A DNA stretch of 58,789 bases from Candidatus Peribacteria bacterium (GCA_943354555.1 CALRCM010000003.1:1-58789); one strand, 5' to 3'. Shown: positions 45,352 to 55,697, numbered from the stretch's first letter. Notes: generated from the letters alone by a model not told the origin. Translations and numbers: made by a program.

Positions 45352-45438
45352 GGGTCGGTACCGAAGTAGTCAAACGGGCCAGACTGTAAATCTGGTGGCT
45401 TTACGCCTTCGTGGGTGCAAGTCCCTCCCGGCCCACCA
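45352..45438 (+). tRNA. tRNA-Tyr (GTA), CCA encoded
   Basis: Acceptor GGGTCGG/CCGGCCC, anticodon arm CAGA-CTGTAAA-TCTG, long variable arm, CCA. Confidence 0.95.
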
Positions 45439-45512
45439 TTCGACTCGTCGTCGTTACTGCTGTAACGACTCCTCGCTCATGGTAAACCATTCTCCTCTAC
45501 AAGAGTCGAATG
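45437..45512. repeat. Inverted repeat abutting tRNA-Tyr
   Basis: CATTCGACTC (45437-45446) / GAGTCGAATG (45503-45512); inner GTCGTTAC-tgct-GTAACGAC. Confidence 0.7.
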
Positions 45513-45575
45513 ACTCTGAGTAAGACCCTCATGTCGCATCGAAGGACCATATGGAAGAATATTTGTATTTGCTCG

Positions 45576-47504
45576 TTATTTTCTTGAATCAGGAAATTTA
45601 TCGGGGCTTTGCAAACACTCAAGCATTCGCTCCTCCATCTCGACTTCAAGAGAAAGTTTGATCTGATCGATGGTCATAGTATCTGGATCAAATTTTTCAA
45701 TGAAGGATGTAAGCATACTATAGCCAATATTGCCGACTTGCCTTTCTGTAGCTGTAGATTTTCCTCTGTCATCACGAAAAAGATTCTCCGCAAGCTTATA
45801 CACCCAAATCATCTGGAACCTTCTCAGCCAATCAACAAAACCGCGGTAATCATATACATTCTGTCGTCCCTGTTCCTTTGCCCAATCGACACAGCGCTTT
45901 CTACGTAAAACTTCTTGAGCAGATTTCTCCGTAATCTTGGGTTTTGAAGCTTTGCCTTGGCTCGGAGTTTGGTGTGGAATGCCGAGAGCATTCATGACAG
46001 CTTCACGGATCTTCGGTTGCGCGTAGTCTCGTATAAGATGACCGTCTCTGGAGGACACATAGGTGGTAAATGTTTCTCTGAGCACAGATAAACCTGCATT
46101 ATAGGCATCCTGCCATTTTGGATGATCAGACCCTACATGGTTGTGGACCTCTTGGCGTACATGATTACTGAAATTCAGCTCAGCAAGCTCTAAAGCCCGC
46201 TTGTAGTTAGGAATGCTTGTACCCGTAGCAAGTGCTAGCCAGGCAATGAATTGTTTTGCCTGCTCTGCAGCGGAACTTTCTGGAGCTGGTTTTTGCGCGG
46301 CAGAAGCATCACTCACCAATGCAAAGAGAGCGGTACTCTGAGGATCTTCCGTAACCGGTGCAGCAACGGGCGAATCGCTAGACTGAGGAGATATTGTGAC
46401 ACTCTTATCCTCAGCAATCACCGTTTTAGGACTGGATGCCACTAAGGAGGGAGATGCTCCATGGCTACCTTGAAATTTTTTATACTGAGCCGGCAAAAGC
46501 AGATAGTGGCGACATGTTAGTGCGATGGAACGTTTTGGAGTTTCAAGAAGTCCCTCATCAACTCTTAGAAGAAACGTACGGATCATATTGTCGGTCCATT
46601 TTTTCCAGTTACCCTTCGGTTCCTCAATAGTGAATGTAGGTGATGCAGGGAGCATTTCATCAGGTTCGACAGCGGGAGAAATTGCCTCTGGAGCAGGAAT
46701 TTGCTTTTGAGGAATTGGTGGTTCGGAAGAAGGTTGCGACGAGGCTGCCATCTTCACTGGAGGTTGAGGCGAATGTCCTGCCGGAAGTTTTTCTGCATGT
46801 AGTTTTGCCGGCTGAAGAGAGGCAGCACCCACTACTCTAGCAGGCTCCGCCGTATGCGTTGGGACTGAGGGCTGAGAGGCAGGAGGCACTGGTGAAGATA
46901 TGCTTGTCGCTCTTGCCTGCAGACGTATGTACCGTGCGAATTTTCTTACAGCTTGAATCGCATCGTGGGAATGCCCCATGTCTACTGCCTTTTGATCAGA
47001 ATACTGATCAAGCACAACCAGAATTTTTTTTGCTCTTTCTGTAGTCAATTTCACTCCTCTTCCGCAAAGAGGACCCAACTGTTCTAAAGCTCGCTCAAGA
47101 CCACTAGCGGTTCTGAGCTCACTATCATTTGGCCCCTTTATTGCCTCATCCCAACCGTCACGCTGACGATCGGACTTGGGTGCATCTGCAAATCCATCCT
47201 CCTCCTCCAGTTCAATCTGCACGCCAAGTTCTCGCAGCTCAGCGACTTTCACATGGTTTTCAATCACATTGTCTCTGGTGACCGCTGCGACCTGACTCCG
47301 AAAATCCTCTACAAGCTGAATCACCTCCCGCCCATGCTCTGCTACAGCCGCTCTTGCATCTTTCTGCACCGCATGAAGAGCATCCAGAACTCTCGCAATC
47401 GGCATCTGGCCGATATGTGTACGCCGATCGGCCTCTGACTGAATATCCGCAAGAACACGCTCCAGATCGGACATATGAGGCCTTGGAGATGGATGATGAG
47501 ACAT
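45576..47504 (-). CDS. Unknown protein with two C-terminal degenerate sigma-70-region-2-like repeats
   Basis: KWQDAYNAGLSVLRETFTTYVSSRDGHLIRDYAQPKIREAVMNALG; TERQVGNIGYSMLTSFIEKFDPDTMTIDQIKLSLEVEMEERMLE; long low-complexity linkers. Confidence 0.6.
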   Translation of the reverse strand: MSHHPSPRPHMSDLERVLADIQSEADRRTHIGQMPIARVLDALHAVQKDARAAVAEHGREVIQLVEDFRSQVAAVTRDNVIENHVKVAELRELGVQIELEEEDGFADAPKSDRQRDGWDEAIKGPNDSELRTASGLERALEQLGPLCGRGVKLTTERAKKILVVLDQYSDQKAVDMGHSHDAIQAVRKFARYIRLQARATSISSPVPPASQPSVPTHTAEPARVVGAASLQPAKLHAEKLPAGHSPQPPVKMAASSQPSSEPPIPQKQIPAPEAISPAVEPDEMLPASPTFTIEEPKGNWKKWTDNMIRTFLLRVDEGLLETPKRSIALTCRHYLLLPAQYKKFQGSHGASPSLVASSPKTVIAEDKSVTISPQSSDSPVAAPVTEDPQSTALFALVSDASAAQKPAPESSAAEQAKQFIAWLALATGTSIPNYKRALELAELNFSNHVRQEVHNHVGSDHPKWQDAYNAGLSVLRETFTTYVSSRDGHLIRDYAQPKIREAVMNALGIPHQTPSQGKASKPKITEKSAQEVLRRKRCVDWAKEQGRQNVYDYRGFVDWLRRFQMIWVYKLAENLFRDDRGKSTATERQVGNIGYSMLTSFIEKFDPDTMTIDQIKLSLEVEMEERMLECLQSPDKFPDSRK

Positions 47505-47628
47505 GGCCGAAAAGAATAGCGAAATGCCGCTGTAAAACAATCATTCCAAGTTTATTTTCCTGTAGAGACGCACGCTTTGCAGATCGTATGATGCATTGCC
47601 GAGGTATGGTGAAAGCCACATCGGGCTT

Positions 47629-49053
47629 TTACTCTGTAACAAGCTCTTTCTCGAGCATGGCGTGCAAATGTGCACGGAATAGTTTCTTGGTGGAATTCGG
47701 CGGATTAAATGATTCGATTGCACGTTGCAGAATTGCATCGGAAACTTTCTGTAGAGCAGGGGTTTTCAGAGCTTTAATGCCCGCCTTACGAAGAATAGCC
47801 ACACTGTCAGACTTTGCGATATTCGCATAGGTGTTTCTCAGATGATCCTGAGCATCGGCAAACGTATGTACAAAGGAGCCGTCTTCCTGTTTTTTCACAT
47901 AATCAATGTATCTATCTTTTCTGATGCTCTCAGCCAAAGCTGCGGCATCGATTACTTCATCATCCCCATGCGTGGTAGTAGTAACTGAAGATGCTTCAGC
48001 AGAAGTCATTTCAGCAACAGTGCCCGAGGGGGATCTTCGCGTAGCAGCATCCAATATCCGCTGCCTCTTTCTTGATACTGTCTTGGGTGGAGGATCCACA
48101 GGAACACTATCCTGATGCTGTGCACTTTCCTGAACAGGAACTATAGGATCATCGCTGACCGATACAACATCACTCTCAGAAGATTGCTCTAGAGTGGGAA
48201 TGCTCTCTGGAACTGAAGATGCATCGACCTGTACAGAAGATGTATCCAACTTAGGGGTAGGGGAAAGTGCAGCCGTTTCTCCTTGGGTGGCAAACGGTTC
48301 TTCAGCAGCAAGACTGGCAACCTGAGCATCAGCAGCCACTGCCTGCACATCTAGCTGTTGCATAGCAATCCATTCCAGATCTATTGCCGCAAACACCAAT
48401 GGGTGAGCGTACTGGGTGAATATTTCACCATGCTTATCGGGGTCGAAAGCATCGATACAACTCCTGAGAGTTCGATATGCCACTTGCTTGAGTCTTTGAT
48501 ATTCAGCCTCAACATTGGTCTTATCATGTGCGTAACCGAAAACTACAGGAAAGCTTAATTTTGCCCTTCGCGCTTTATTGAGGGCAGAATGCATAGGTGG
48601 CCTCGATACATTTTCCACTGTAAAATCCGGTTCTTGTCCTAGACCTGAAACTCTGGGCCGTCCCAGTGGTTGGTACCGTGCCCACCCGCGTTCAATACCT
48701 TGTCTCACGCATGCATCCAAGTCTCCCAATGCAGGATCGTAAAACCAAATGGCACGCGCTGCATTATTGCGGGCATTATCTCTGTACCCCTGACGAACCC
48801 GATCTGGCTCCCCATGCACATGCTCTTCCGTAAGCTCATCTGCTAGAGAAAGATATGGAAGCAAAAGTGCGGCAACGGTCTCCTCATGAGAGGCGCAGTC
48901 TATGCCCTGTGCGAACGCCCACCGATGGAGTGTTTCGATGTTTTGCTCAGATGGCAGTGGATCGCCATCCGCAATGATTCTCGTTATGCTTGCTGCAGTG
49001 TGAGGAGTAAGAGGTTTGCGAAAATGGGAAGATAGGCGACCATCCACAGGCAC
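47629..49053 (-). CDS. Unknown protein with about three degenerate sigma-70-region-2-like repeats (paralog of 45576-47504)
   Basis: NAARAIWFYDPALGDLDACVRQGIERGW; AYRTLRSCIDAFDPDKHGEIFTQYAHPLVFAAIDLEW; ILQRAIESFNPPNSTKKLFRAHLHAMLEKEL. Confidence 0.6.
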   Translation of the reverse strand: MPVDGRLSSHFRKPLTPHTAASITRIIADGDPLPSEQNIETLHRWAFAQGIDCASHEETVAALLLPYLSLADELTEEHVHGEPDRVRQGYRDNARNNAARAIWFYDPALGDLDACVRQGIERGWARYQPLGRPRVSGLGQEPDFTVENVSRPPMHSALNKARRAKLSFPVVFGYAHDKTNVEAEYQRLKQVAYRTLRSCIDAFDPDKHGEIFTQYAHPLVFAAIDLEWIAMQQLDVQAVAADAQVASLAAEEPFATQGETAALSPTPKLDTSSVQVDASSVPESIPTLEQSSESDVVSVSDDPIVPVQESAQHQDSVPVDPPPKTVSRKRQRILDAATRRSPSGTVAEMTSAEASSVTTTTHGDDEVIDAAALAESIRKDRYIDYVKKQEDGSFVHTFADAQDHLRNTYANIAKSDSVAILRKAGIKALKTPALQKVSDAILQRAIESFNPPNSTKKLFRAHLHAMLEKELVTE

Positions 49054-49264
49054 GCCACTGTTGCTATGAAGCTGCGTTACTTGGGTACGTAATTAATCGA
49101 TGAGATACGAAACGATTGGATGACCGGATCTAGTTTCAATCGATCGCAATGATCGATCTTCATCGAAAGATAAGCCGCTGGTTTCTCTGTCTCCAGCCAT
49201 GGCGCAAAAGCATAACAAGAATTGCAGTGACTACAAGACAATTGGCAATAATCTCGTCTCCCTG

Positions 49265-50479
49265 CTACTCATATCGTAGAGCCTCTATAGGGTCCAGCCG
49301 CGAAGCCTTTCGAGCGGGGTACACTCCGAAAACAAGACCCGTGACTACGGCCATCGCAAAAGCCGAAGCGATCGCCGAGAGTGAAAGCACAAAGTGAAAC
49401 TCCCCAAGCACACGATTGGCAATCTGCGAGAGCATCCAACCCGTACCGGCACCAAGAAGGATCCCGATTATCCCCCCCGTACAGGTGAGGGCGACACTTT
49501 CAGCGAGGAACTGCAGAAGGATATCTCTGGGTCTTGCACCTATTGCCTTACGAAGTCCAATCTCCCTCGTTCTCTCGGTAACAGTGACCAACATGATGTT
49601 CATGATGCCGATCCCTCCGACAAGGAGGGAAATGCACGCAATAAGAGCAAGAAAGACTGTGAGCCCCATGGTGACGGAAGAGACAATGGAGGTCACCTGC
49701 TCGGCGGAGCGTGCAATGAAATCGTCTTTATCGGGATCATTTTCAGGATTTTTGATCCTATGACGGTCACGGAGCAACTCGGTGATATCTCGCTTGGCAA
49801 TGTCCGGATCACCGACGGTTTTCAGTGTCATATAGGAAAGATGATCCTGTCCGGAAACAATGCGGGCAGTGGAAAAGGGAATGAAAACCGGCTTGTCCAT
49901 ATCGGAAAGGAGGAGAGATCCTACGCTTTGCAAAGTACCGACAACCGTAAAACTTTCCTCACCAATAGTAATCCTCTCTCCAAGTGGATTTCTGTTGCCG
50001 AAGAGATCAAGAGAAGTTTGGTAAGCAACCACTGCAGAGTGGAGGGCACCTTCTTCATCTGCACTGTCGAGAAGCCTGCCCTGATCAATCTCCAGTCCGT
50101 AGTTACCGAAGATGCTCTCGGTTGCGCCGAATACCATCGGGGTACGCTCCTCGCGTCCATAGCCCACTGGCTTACCAACGATAATGACAGGCACAACATG
50201 CTCAACAGTGGAAAGCCGCTTAACGCGCTCGTAGTCTTCAATTGTAAGACTCTCCAGATTGCCTCCAAATTTTTCAAAACCCGTCGGGATGATGTCCATC
50301 GTGTTTGTTCCAAAGGAGTCAATTTGCGAAAGAATGTACGACTCAAAACTGCGACCGATGCTGATCATAAGAACAACCGCAGCAACACCGATGATGATGC
50401 CGAGCATGGTCATGGCGGTGCGCTTCGTGTTTGTACGAATGCCGGAGAATGCCGCAGTAAGAAGATCTAGTGAATTCAT
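49265..50479 (-). CDS. MacB/FtsX-type ABC transporter permease
   Basis: MLGIIIGVAAVVLMISIGRSFE...LVGGIGIMNIMLVTVTERTREIGLRKAIGARPRDILLQFLAESV. Confidence 0.95.
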   Translation of the reverse strand: MNSLDLLTAAFSGIRTNTKRTAMTMLGIIIGVAAVVLMISIGRSFESYILSQIDSFGTNTMDIIPTGFEKFGGNLESLTIEDYERVKRLSTVEHVVPVIIVGKPVGYGREERTPMVFGATESIFGNYGLEIDQGRLLDSADEEGALHSAVVAYQTSLDLFGNRNPLGERITIGEESFTVVGTLQSVGSLLLSDMDKPVFIPFSTARIVSGQDHLSYMTLKTVGDPDIAKRDITELLRDRHRIKNPENDPDKDDFIARSAEQVTSIVSSVTMGLTVFLALIACISLLVGGIGIMNIMLVTVTERTREIGLRKAIGARPRDILLQFLAESVALTCTGGIIGILLGAGTGWMLSQIANRVLGEFHFVLSLSAIASAFAMAVVTGLVFGVYPARKASRLDPIEALRYE

Positions 50480-50534
50480 AAATATGTAATTAAGTTTCAG
50501 CCCTTATTATAAAGTATAAGATCGAATACATAAT

Positions 50535-51764
50535 TTATTCATATCGAAGAGATTCTACAGGATCAAGGGAGGAAGCTTTTCGTGCAGGGCTGATACCGAA
50601 TATCACTCCGGTGAGAGCAGCCATAAGCACAGCGGCAATCATGCTTGGAAAGGAGATAGCAAACAGATAGGTGCTTAGAAATCCTTGAATGATTTGTGCA
50701 ATAATCCACGCAAGCCCCAAGCCAAAAATAAGACCGATCATCCCTCCGGTCACCGTCAGTGCAACACTCTCGGCAAGAAACTGCAAAAGGATATCACGAG
50801 GCCGTGCACCCAAAGCTTTGCGCAAACCGATCTCGCGTGTCCGCTCCGTGACAGTCACAAGCATGATATTCATAATGCCGATACCTCCGACGAGAAGGGA
50901 AATACCGGCAACTGTCGTTATGAAGAGGGTCAACCCCAAAGAGACAGAGCTAAGGATGGCATTCGCCTGCTCGGAGGAACGTACGATGAAATCGTCTTTT
51001 TCCGGATCATTCTTAGGGTTCTCGATCTTGTGACGATAGCGCAGAAGCCCTTCGACATGGGCAAAAGCTACGTCAAAGGAATCCGTCGCAAGCATGGTGA
51101 TGTAGCTGGCGTACTTCTGGCCCGTGACTTGCCTAGCTACTGAAAGCGAGATGTAGACACGATCATCCGCATTTTGAAAGAACTGTGATCCCAATGCTTT
51201 TGTGACACCGACCACGGTGTAGCTTCTGTCTCCGACTGTAATTTCCTTACCGAGAGGATCGGACTGCCCGAAGAGCTCCTCTTTCACATCGGGCCCGAGG
51301 AGGGCAAAGCGCGCAGCACGGTCATTGTCATGAGCATCAAGGAGGCGTCCCTGCGCAGCGGACATCTTCTGATTATGAAAGAAATTCGGATGCACGCCCA
51401 TGATCTGAGCTGAGGATTCCTCCCTGCCGCGCTTCGCAGGACCCGGCATGAAGACAATGGGAGCGATCGTATCGATGGTGGTGAGCTTTTCTAGGTGCTC
51501 GATATCTTCAAAGGTGAGGCTGTCGTGACCTGCAAAGACCTGACTTGCTCCACCTTCCTGATTGCTCCCTGGAAATATCACCATGCTTTTACTTCCAAGA
51601 GATGAAATCTGGCTGAGGATGACCTTCTCCATACTTGCCCCGACAGAGCTCATAAGAACAACCGAACCGACGCCGATGACGATACCGAGCATGGTGAGTG
51701 TCGACCTCCCGATATTGCGGCGAAGTGCGGTAAATGCCGACGTCAGAATATCGGAATACTTCAT
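50535..51764 (-). CDS. MacB/FtsX-type ABC transporter permease (paralog of 49265-50479)
   Basis: MLGIVIGVGSVVLMSSVG...LVGGIGIMNIMLVTVTERTREIGLRKALGARPRDILLQFLAESV. Confidence 0.95.
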   Translation of the reverse strand: MKYSDILTSAFTALRRNIGRSTLTMLGIVIGVGSVVLMSSVGASMEKVILSQISSLGSKSMVIFPGSNQEGGASQVFAGHDSLTFEDIEHLEKLTTIDTIAPIVFMPGPAKRGREESSAQIMGVHPNFFHNQKMSAAQGRLLDAHDNDRAARFALLGPDVKEELFGQSDPLGKEITVGDRSYTVVGVTKALGSQFFQNADDRVYISLSVARQVTGQKYASYITMLATDSFDVAFAHVEGLLRYRHKIENPKNDPEKDDFIVRSSEQANAILSSVSLGLTLFITTVAGISLLVGGIGIMNIMLVTVTERTREIGLRKALGARPRDILLQFLAESVALTVTGGMIGLIFGLGLAWIIAQIIQGFLSTYLFAISFPSMIAAVLMAALTGVIFGISPARKASSLDPVESLRYE

Positions 51765-52492
51765 TTTAATTTCACATCGGCACCGGCCTTTCTCCGCTTG
51801 TGGCTGCTCGTATCGGATTCAATAAGGCCGTCTTTTATATGGACGATGCGATCGGCAAACTCCGCAGTAGTCCGCTCGTGCGTGACGAGGATGATGGTGT
51901 GACCTGCAGCATTCAGTTTTTCCAGAACTTCCATGACCTGAAGCCCTGAAGCGGAATCGAGGTTGCCCGTTGGCTCATCGGCAAAAATCAGTGCGGGCTC
52001 TGTCACAAGTGCACGGGCGATGGCTACACGCTGTTTCTGACCTCCGGAAAGCTGGCTACTGAGGAATCCAGCACGATCGGAAAGACCGACCGAAGCGATT
52101 GCCTTACGTGCATATTTCTCTCGGTCTATCGAGGCGATACCCGGATGATACAAAAGAGGCAAAAGAACATTCTCCAGTACCGTCGCTCTCGGCAGGAGGT
52201 GAAATGCCTGAAAAACAAAACTTACTTTCGTAGCGCGAATCGCGGCAAGATCATCGTCGTTTTTTCCTGCGGTATTCTCACCAAGAAATGTGTACGTTCC
52301 CGCTGTGGGGCGGTCCAGGAAACCGAGAATATGCATCAGAGTGGATTTGCCGGAGCCGGATGGCCCCATGATCGCGATGAATTCCCCTGTATCGATCTCC
52401 AGATCGATGCCGTGGAGCACAGCGGTTTCGACTTCATCGTTAAAATACGATTTATGCAGGCCGGAGAGGGAAATCAGAGATGGCATGTTCAA
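51761..52492 (-). CDS. MacB/LolD-type ABC transporter ATPase
   Basis: [23 protein letters not shown]...[33 protein letters not shown]. Confidence 0.97.
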   Translation of the reverse strand: MNMPSLISLSGLHKSYFNDEVETAVLHGIDLEIDTGEFIAIMGPSGSGKSTLMHILGFLDRPTAGTYTFLGENTAGKNDDDLAAIRATKVSFVFQAFHLLPRATVLENVLLPLLYHPGIASIDREKYARKAIASVGLSDRAGFLSSQLSGGQKQRVAIARALVTEPALIFADEPTGNLDSASGLQVMEVLEKLNAAGHTIILVTHERTTAEFADRIVHIKDGLIESDTSSHKRRKAGADVKLK

Positions 52493-52504
52493 AGTGGGCA
52501 GTTC

Positions 52505-54295
52505 TCACTCTTTGATAAGAACAATGACAATATCGGCTTCGTCCACGCCCTCCACTTCGACTTCTCCGTCCGAGCCTTCCATTCCCATGGTGACGGACTT
52601 TTCAAGGACTTCACCATCAACAAGTAAACGGACAACAGTTTCACCTTCGGCATTTTCGATGACCGCACGACGCGGGACAGAAAGCACATCTGTGCGTCTT
52701 CCTGTAACGATTTCACAATCACCGGTCATTCCAACACGTAATTCTTCACGAGGAGATGCAAAGTCCAGTTTGACGCGGTACTTGGGCACACCATCGCGAT
52801 CCGTTGCGGCTTCATCTATTTCACTGACGCGTAGGGCGTCAAGGACACCGGGAAATGCATCGAGCTCTATCGATCCTGACTGACTTGTCTGGATCAGCGG
52901 GATGTCCACTTCAGCAACATACAGTTCGATGCGGTAGGGGGTTGTGCCGAGCATGGTGATTGCTGCACCCGTCGGAAGAATCTCGCCCTTCTTCAGATGC
53001 ACATTCGTAATCATGCCGTCGACAGGAGCGGTAAGAACGGTTTCGCCAAATGCAGCACGCGCACGCTGAAGGCGGGCGGCATTCTCCGCAACACGTGCGC
53101 GTGCGGCGAGAATCTCTTGGGGCCTTGTGCCGGCACGCTTAAGCTGCAATTGCGCTGCGGAAATATTCACTGATGCTTCATAGGTGGCGATATCCGCACT
53201 CGAGCGATCGACCTCTCCCTGTGCAGAGGCCAATATAGACTTTTCAGCAGCAATCTGAGTTTTGAAGGATGCGGAGGCATCACGAAGATTATTGAGCGCG
53301 GCATCGACACCGCTCAACGCCGACTGGATGCTGCTGCGCTCCGTTGCAAGCAGGTCGCTGTTTGTATCACGTACGGCATACGTAAAGCTGGAAGTAATCG
53401 GAAGACTCAAAAGAAAATCATTGGCAGAGCGCAGAAGTTCTGCGACTCCCGCAACGGCAGCGCGTGCAGTGGTTAGATCGGCCAGTGCCTCCTCAAAGTC
53501 CACCGCAGTTGCAACAACCGGAAGAGCGGCATCAAGATCGGAAGCTATGCGGCTCTGGCGACTTTTCATATCACTGTATTCGGAGAGGTTGAACTTTTGT
53601 ACGACATCCTGCACGGCTATTGCATCAAAGACATCATTCATTGTCTTGAGACCCGTTCGCGCATCCGCAAGATAGGCACTGGCGGTACTCCCGGCAGCAG
53701 CTACCGTACCTGCAAGAGAAATCTTTGTTTCGCTTTCAAGTGAACGCAGTTTTTCTTTAGACAATAACAATTTGGTTTCAGCCGTAGCCAGAGAGGTTTT
53801 TGCGGTCATCAAGGATGCTTGCTTACTCTGAAGTTCGGCTTCAGCAATGGCAATATCTTCGGGTCTTGTGCCCTCTAGGAGTCCATTTAAATCTGCTTGC
53901 GCGGACTGGAGCGCAGCTCCTGCAGACGCAACATCGGCAGAAAGTGTCCCTGCACGCAGCGCCGAAAGTTTCTGACCGGCTTTGACGATGTCACCTTCTT
54001 TCACAAACACATCACCAACGATGCCGCTTGTCGGAAACTGCAGGGAAAGATCGCGCTCGGAAATCACCGTACCAACGGCTTCAACAGTACGAATGACATC
54101 ACCACGCTTCACGGTATCGGTAATGTACTCAGGAGCTTTGGGGCGCGTCAGGCCGAATGCTGCAAGGACAACGAGAGCACTTCCTCCGACAATCACGGAG
54201 CTCCAGACAGGGTGACGGCGCATGACTGCCGGCCAAGGAAAACGGGCTACTGTGCGCTTGAGACTATTCCAGAAAATGGGAAGTGGATTACGCAT
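52505..54295 (-). CDS. HlyD/RND-type membrane fusion (adaptor) protein
   Basis: N-terminal TM, lipoyl/barrel-sandwich (VEAVGTVISERDLSLQFPTSGIVGDVFVKEGDIVKAGQKLSAL), long coiled coil, YRVKLDFASPREELRVGMTGDCEIVTGRR. Confidence 0.92.
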   Translation of the reverse strand: MRNPLPIFWNSLKRTVARFPWPAVMRRHPVWSSVIVGGSALVVLAAFGLTRPKAPEYITDTVKRGDVIRTVEAVGTVISERDLSLQFPTSGIVGDVFVKEGDIVKAGQKLSALRAGTLSADVASAGAALQSAQADLNGLLEGTRPEDIAIAEAELQSKQASLMTAKTSLATAETKLLLSKEKLRSLESETKISLAGTVAAAGSTASAYLADARTGLKTMNDVFDAIAVQDVVQKFNLSEYSDMKSRQSRIASDLDAALPVVATAVDFEEALADLTTARAAVAGVAELLRSANDFLLSLPITSSFTYAVRDTNSDLLATERSSIQSALSGVDAALNNLRDASASFKTQIAAEKSILASAQGEVDRSSADIATYEASVNISAAQLQLKRAGTRPQEILAARARVAENAARLQRARAAFGETVLTAPVDGMITNVHLKKGEILPTGAAITMLGTTPYRIELYVAEVDIPLIQTSQSGSIELDAFPGVLDALRVSEIDEAATDRDGVPKYRVKLDFASPREELRVGMTGDCEIVTGRRTDVLSVPRRAVIENAEGETVVRLLVDGEVLEKSVTMGMEGSDGEVEVEGVDEADIVIVLIKE

Positions 54296-54740
54296 GGGGG
54301 GTTTGTGAGTGAAGACGAATAAGATGATCAAAAATATGAGCAAGCTGCTCCTGCTCTGAAACGGGAAGAATGCCGAAAAGGGCACGGAAAGATTCTTCAA
54401 AGTGCCTGAAGGCACGTGTGGCAAGCTGTGCCCCCTCCGGAGTCAGCGTGACACGGACAATCTTACGGTTGACGCGGTCATGGGTGCGCAGAAGTAATCC
54501 CTGCTCTTCCAGTCGCGCTATAAAGACTGTTGCCGAAGGAGAGGTGATGGAAAGCTGCTCTGCAAGCTCCTTCATCGTCATGCCCGGATGCTCACGAACA
54601 GCAAGCAATCCATGGAGCTGCAAGATACTCACACCAACACCCTTCATAGTCGCAGCGTTACGATGACGGAGAATCCTATGCACCTGCATCATCAGACTTG
54701 TGAGATCATCGAGAGCCGATACTGCAGAATCATCTTTCAT
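54288..54740 (-). CDS. MarR-family transcriptional regulator
   Basis: LLAVREHPGMTMKELAEQLSITSPSATVFIARLEEQGLLLRTHDRVNRKIVRVTLTPEG; overlaps start of hlyD-like gene. Confidence 0.93.
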   Translation of the reverse strand: MKDDSAVSALDDLTSLMMQVHRILRHRNAATMKGVGVSILQLHGLLAVREHPGMTMKELAEQLSITSPSATVFIARLEEQGLLLRTHDRVNRKIVRVTLTPEGAQLATRAFRHFEESFRALFGILPVSEQEQLAHIFDHLIRLHSQTPHA

Positions 54741-54782
54741 AATACTTAGAGAGATGAACAATACGTATGTCTAAATAATGAG

Positions 54783-55697
54783 TCAATCCTCTTTCCAAAG
54801 AAACGAGACTGTCATATAGACGATTGATTTTGTTATTTCTGTCCGGCAAGCACTACCCTTAGGAGAGGTAGCAGCCACAATCTCTCTGATGCGCTCCATA
54901 GCGGAGGGAAGGACGATTCCCTCTCTCAGAAGTTTTTCGGTGGAAAGTATGCAATTACTCCGCGCAGCTTTGGTCATGGACTCTGCAAGAGTCTGGGTCA
55001 GAAGCTCCGGATGCGGTCTGCCCTGCGCCTCCGCAAGCATGCATGCCACCTCGTAGAGCGAAACCGGTCCTGGGTTCACCATATTGAATATTCCCGTGGA
55101 TCTCCGCGCAATGAGCTCTGCGGCTGCATCGACACAATCCGGCACATACGTAATGGAATTGGGCACATCAATGACTTTTGTAAATTTCGCCACTTTACTC
55201 AGAAGATTTTTCGGATGATCCTCTGGCTCAAAAGGCATACGGATCCTGAGCATCAGGATTCCTCCCCGACCCTGAACCGGATCGGAAAACTCACGGAGCA
55301 TGGCTTCTGTCCATTGCTTGGTACGAGAATAGTAACTACCCTGAAAATTGGGTACATCCTCCTCAGAGAAGCCCTTTCCGCCGTTGTCACCGGAGTAGAT
55401 GCAGCCAGAACTGATGTGCACCATATATATCCCCCGCTTCCGGCATTCCTCAGCAAGAATCAGTGGCCCGAGAACATTGCTGCGAAAGGTCTCCTCTTTA
55501 TGATCCTCGCACCAGTCCACATTGGGCGTTCCGGTTTTGCCGACGGCATTGATAACTACATCCGGAACATTCGACTCCAATGCAGCAATAACAGCTGAAG
55601 CATCTGCAATATCGGCAGTGCTGGAAACGGCATCAGGAAACTTTCGGAGAAGATGCCCGCCGATATAGCCGCGTGGGCCAAAGAGGAGGATGCGCAC
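54783..55697 (-). CDS. NAD-dependent epimerase / RmlD-like dTDP-4-dehydrorhamnose reductase
   Basis: MRILLFGPRGYIGGHLLRKFP...DVVINAVGKTGTPNVDWCEDHKEETFRSNVLGPLILAEECRKRG...YYSRTKQWTEAML. Confidence 0.83.
   Translation of the reverse strand: MRILLFGPRGYIGGHLLRKFPDAVSSTADIADASAVIAALESNVPDVVINAVGKTGTPNVDWCEDHKEETFRSNVLGPLILAEECRKRGIYMVHISSGCIYSGDNGGKGFSEEDVPNFQGSYYSRTKQWTEAMLREFSDPVQGRGGILMLRIRMPFEPEDHPKNLLSKVAKFTKVIDVPNSITYVPDCVDAAAELIARRSTGIFNMVNPGPVSLYEVACMLAEAQGRPHPELLTQTLAESMTKAARSNCILSTEKLLREGIVLPSAMERIREIVAATSPKGSACRTEITKSIVYMTVSFLWKED

Noticed and set aside
45352-49053. Integrative element using tRNA-Tyr as attachment site for the two orphan genes
   Set aside because: No integrase and no duplicated tRNA 3' end seen within the window.
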